Made by a program: the position numbers and the translations under genes. The notes under the pieces are model-generated. The model was not told where the DNA came from. It made no database searches and saw only the letters and a list, made by a program, of their open reading frames with translations. DNA of 64,000 nt, taken from assembly GCF_009764645.1 (NCBI RefSeq), contig NZ_RWIM01000052.1, forward strand, positions 1-64,000. Direction: 5' to 3'. Positions 61,758-64,000 of this stretch are shown here, piece by piece. The stretch comes from Pseudomonas sp. PB106 (GTDB lineage: Bacteria; Pseudomonadota; Gammaproteobacteria; Pseudomonadales; Pseudomonadaceae). Numbering within the stretch: the stretch's first letter is position 1; every line of letters starts with the position of its first letter.

Positions 61758-63892
61758 CCTTTACGGGCCTTGCGCTGGCGACGCGTGATCAACAACAACG
61801 CCGCAGCGCTGACCAGCACAATCGCGCCGATCTGCACCGGCCACTTGTACGGCCGTAGCGATGAGCGCACGTCATCGGTGACCTGGGTGACGTAGCGCTT
61901 ATCGGCATTTTCGAAATCCGGATACGGGCATTGATTGCCGAAATCCACCGCCCACGGCACGAACGGGCCTTCCTTGACGTAACGCTGGTACAGCGCACTT
62001 TGATCTTCCAGGCTGCTGTTCCAGCCCGCTGCGTTGCACAACACGGCGGCAAACGCCTGACTGGTGTGCGGCAGATTGTCGGCGGCGCGACTGGCCAGTT
62101 CGGTGGCGACAAAGCGATAGTGATAACGCTGATCCGGTTTCGCTGCGCTGGCCTGTTGACGTTTTACTTCGGCCTCAGAAACCAGCGGGCCGACTTTCAG
62201 CTCGGCGCTTTCCAGTGAATAGTTGCCGCCGAACGTGGCGTAGTCCGGCGCCATCTCGTATCCAAGAATGTCCATGCCCCACTCGCGCGCCGTCCACGCC
62301 GCGTTATACAGCGCACTCGCGCGTTTGGTCGGCCACCACGCCGAGTCGGCTTTCAAGCGTTGCTGGCCGTAGAGCCGAGCCTTGTTTTGCAGATCAGGAT
62401 TGTCGAAGTAAGCGACCGCTTCGGCGTAATGCCCCTCACGCAGCAAGCGCCGACCGAGCAGGTTGCGCAGGCTGGCGGCGACCGGCAGCGGCACGTAGCT
62501 GTCGCGTTCCTGCTGAGTCAGCACGGGCGGCGCCGGCACATTGTCGTCGACGTACTGCTTGAGTTCGTCGACGGTCAATACGCGCTCGGCCACCGTCGCT
62601 GCATCGAACCAATAAGTGCTGTCGCTGCGATACAACTGCACAAACGCTTGCAGGTATTCGCCGCGCTGCAGGGCGAGAATTGCGCTTTCGCCCTCGACCC
62701 GGCATTTCGGCTGCAGGCTTTCGTAGGCCCAATCCGGCGTGCGGCGATAACCCCAATCTTCCTTTTGGGGGAAGGCTTGCGCGGCTTTCGAGTAGGCCGC
62801 AGCCGCAGCATTCTTATCGCCGTCACGCACCGCCAGCTTGGCCCGCAGCCACCACGCCAGCCCGCCGTCACCGGCGTTCTCGAGGAAGGCCTTGGCGCTG
62901 GCGTAATCGCCCTGTTGATAACTCATCGCCGCCAGACGATCAGCATTTTCCAGGCTGCCACGGGTGCTGTTTTGCAGCAGCTTCACCAGTTTCTTTTGGT
63001 TCGGCGGCTCGTCGCCAAACGACCAGCCCTGGCGGCTGACCAAGGATGCCGTGACCAGTTGCTGCACCGATTTATGCTGGAGCAACTCGGCCAGTTCGGC
63101 CTCGGGCAACTCCGCCAGTTCATTCATCAATTGTTTGAGCGAGGTGTAACCGACTGCTGAGCCGTGCAGATTCTGCGCCTCATACAATTCGATGGCGCCG
63201 TTCCAGTCGCCCGCCGTACGCAGCACCCGCGCCTCTTCGCCGAGACTGGCGACACCCAGTTCCAGCGGATCGCTGAAACCGTCGATGCTCAGCTGCCGGG
63301 CCTGACGGAACGCGTCACGGGACTGTTCCAGCGCCGTCACCGCAGCGCCAGCCTCGCTGCTCATGGCAAACCAGGTTCGCCCCAGCGAATACGCCGCCCA
63401 GGTGCTGCGCAACGGTCGTTGATCCGCCGACAGCGCCAGCAGCTTGTTGAAATACTCGACGGCGAGTGGATGATCGCCGGTGGCGAACGCCACCGCACCG
63501 GCCACGTACAAGCGGATTTCCGCCGGCAGACTGGCGCCCTGCACCTCGACCTGATGCGCATCGCTCAGCCCGCGCAGTTGCTTGACCAGCGCTTGCTGCT
63601 CGGCACTCAGACCCAGCTGTTCGGCCTTTTCCCGCGCCTCGGCAGCTGCATTTTCATCGCCGTACAGGTCGCTGGGATTGTGCGTCGCAGCAGTGACGTT
63701 CTTCAGTCCAGCGATGGCTTGGCCGAGGCGGCTGAGTTCGAAATTGAAGTTGCCCTCCGGCAGATCGGCCAAAGTCTGCGCACGGTTATCGAGCAGGCGC
63801 ATCGGGAAGTCCGGGCCGCAGGCCAGCGCCGACCCCAACGGCAAGCAGAGGCTCAGGCAGAGCAGATGGCGGGGCCAGTTACGGGTCAACAT
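61754..63892 (-). CDS. Periplasmic TPR-like protein with C-terminal anchor, unknown
   Basis: This is a 712-residue protein I do not recognise. An N-terminal signal ends near 'LGSALA-C', where the Cys follows Ala-Leu-Ala, not a canonical lipobox. The long middle is helical with repeated Ala-rich pairs ('LAVEYFNKLLALSADQRPLR', 'YASAKAFLENAGDGGLAW'), like tetratricopeptide or SEL1 arrays. The C terminus has a hydrophobic helix 'VQIGAIVLVSAAALLLI' and a basic tail, suggesting inner-membrane anchoring with the body in the periplasm. AAGGAGGT sits six bases before the ATG at 63892 and decides the start against an upstream GTG at 63970. Confidence 0.75.
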   Translation of the reverse strand: MLTRNWPRHLLCLSLCLPLGSALACGPDFPMRLLDNRAQTLADLPEGNFNFELSRLGQAIAGLKNVTAATHNPSDLYGDENAAAEAREKAEQLGLSAEQQALVKQLRGLSDAHQVEVQGASLPAEIRLYVAGAVAFATGDHPLAVEYFNKLLALSADQRPLRSTWAAYSLGRTWFAMSSEAGAAVTALEQSRDAFRQARQLSIDGFSDPLELGVASLGEEARVLRTAGDWNGAIELYEAQNLHGSAVGYTSLKQLMNELAELPEAELAELLQHKSVQQLVTASLVSRQGWSFGDEPPNQKKLVKLLQNSTRGSLENADRLAAMSYQQGDYASAKAFLENAGDGGLAWWLRAKLAVRDGDKNAAAAAYSKAAQAFPQKEDWGYRRTPDWAYESLQPKCRVEGESAILALQRGEYLQAFVQLYRSDSTYWFDAATVAERVLTVDELKQYVDDNVPAPPVLTQQERDSYVPLPVAASLRNLLGRRLLREGHYAEAVAYFDNPDLQNKARLYGQQRLKADSAWWPTKRASALYNAAWTAREWGMDILGYEMAPDYATFGGNYSLESAELKVGPLVSEAEVKRQQASAAKPDQRYHYRFVATELASRAADNLPHTSQAFAAVLCNAAGWNSSLEDQSALYQRYVKEGPFVPWAVDFGNQCPYPDFENADKRYVTQVTDDVRSSLRPYKWPVQIGAIVLVSAAALLLITRRQRKARKG

Positions 63893-64000
63893 GCGAACCT
63901 CCTTGATCAATATGTGCACAACGCGCCCAACCGATGGCGCGTTGTCCGCCCGCCGGCATTCGGCCGTCACGCAGGCGGGTGAAGGTAAGCAGATCCGGGC

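Noticed and set aside
63900..64000. Possible end of an upstream minus-strand gene at the window edge
   Set aside because: Two frames stay open and neither shows a recognisable domain in about 30 codons, so the reading frame cannot be decided.

Overview
The window looks like a chromosomal segment of a Pseudomonas of the P. fluorescens group. The evidence is the GC-rich composition, typical Pseudomonas REP palindromes between genes, and gene blocks that run in an order I recall from P. aeruginosa: the split pyruvate carboxylase pycA/pycB with its LysR regulator, an RpiR regulator, a GGDEF/EAL protein, uvrD, then a Kef-type antiporter, pdxY and a Zur-type zinc cluster. No rRNA, tRNA, CRISPR array, prophage or insertion sequence was seen. 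Coding density is high and almost all genes are intact.

Layout. 0-3.5 kb: an AraC regulator, an acetylpolyamine amidohydrolase and a polyamine-binding protein. 3.6-8.2 kb: one giant 1510-residue protein of the Pseudomonas dermonecrotic-toxin-like (DUF6543-type) family. 8.2-14.3 kb: a MocR regulator divergent from a PaiB-like protein, two GNAT acetyltransferases, a homocysteine methyltransferase, and an amino-acid ABC binding protein plus permease without an ATPase. 14.3-20 kb: a frameshifted small XRE regulator and two tandem autotransporters. 20-25.8 kb: pycB, pycA, the LysR regulator, a PA3496-like small protein and a HexR-like RpiR regulator with a perfect palindromic operator. 25.9-36.5 kb: GGDEF/EAL protein, uvrD, Tim44-domain protein, SMI1/KNR4 protein, Kef antiporter, thioesterase, pdxY.

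36.5-47.3 kb is a zinc-starvation island. It holds two COG0523 metallochaperone GTPases (one is zigA), a DUF1826 protein, a small secreted protein, an AmiA-type amidase, the zinc-independent GTP cyclohydrolase folE2, a Znu-like ABC transporter, a gamma carbonic anhydrase and a dihydroorotase. Two near-perfect Zur boxes (core GTTATA-N-TATAAC) sit in the two divergent promoter regions. The genes combine zinc uptake, zinc allocation and zinc-sparing paralogues.

47.4-52.8 kb: DUF3617 protein, cardiolipin synthase, cyclopropane fatty acid synthase, then a bufferin operon (bufA2-bufB-bufC) for a modified copper-binding peptide, with an attenuator-like hairpin after the precursor gene. 52.9-58.8 kb: a tightly overlapping four-gene operon of three SPFH (HflK/HflC-like) membrane proteins and an HmtA-like P1B ATPase. 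One SPFH protein has 18 histidines in its first 33 residues, and a degenerate Zur-like palindrome lies 35 nt upstream of the first gene. This is the best candidate for an under-described system: a putative zinc/copper import ATPase working inside an SPFH membrane assembly. 59-64 kb: an Lpd, an Lrp/AsnC regulator divergent from a LysE exporter, and a large C-terminally anchored periplasmic protein of unknown function.
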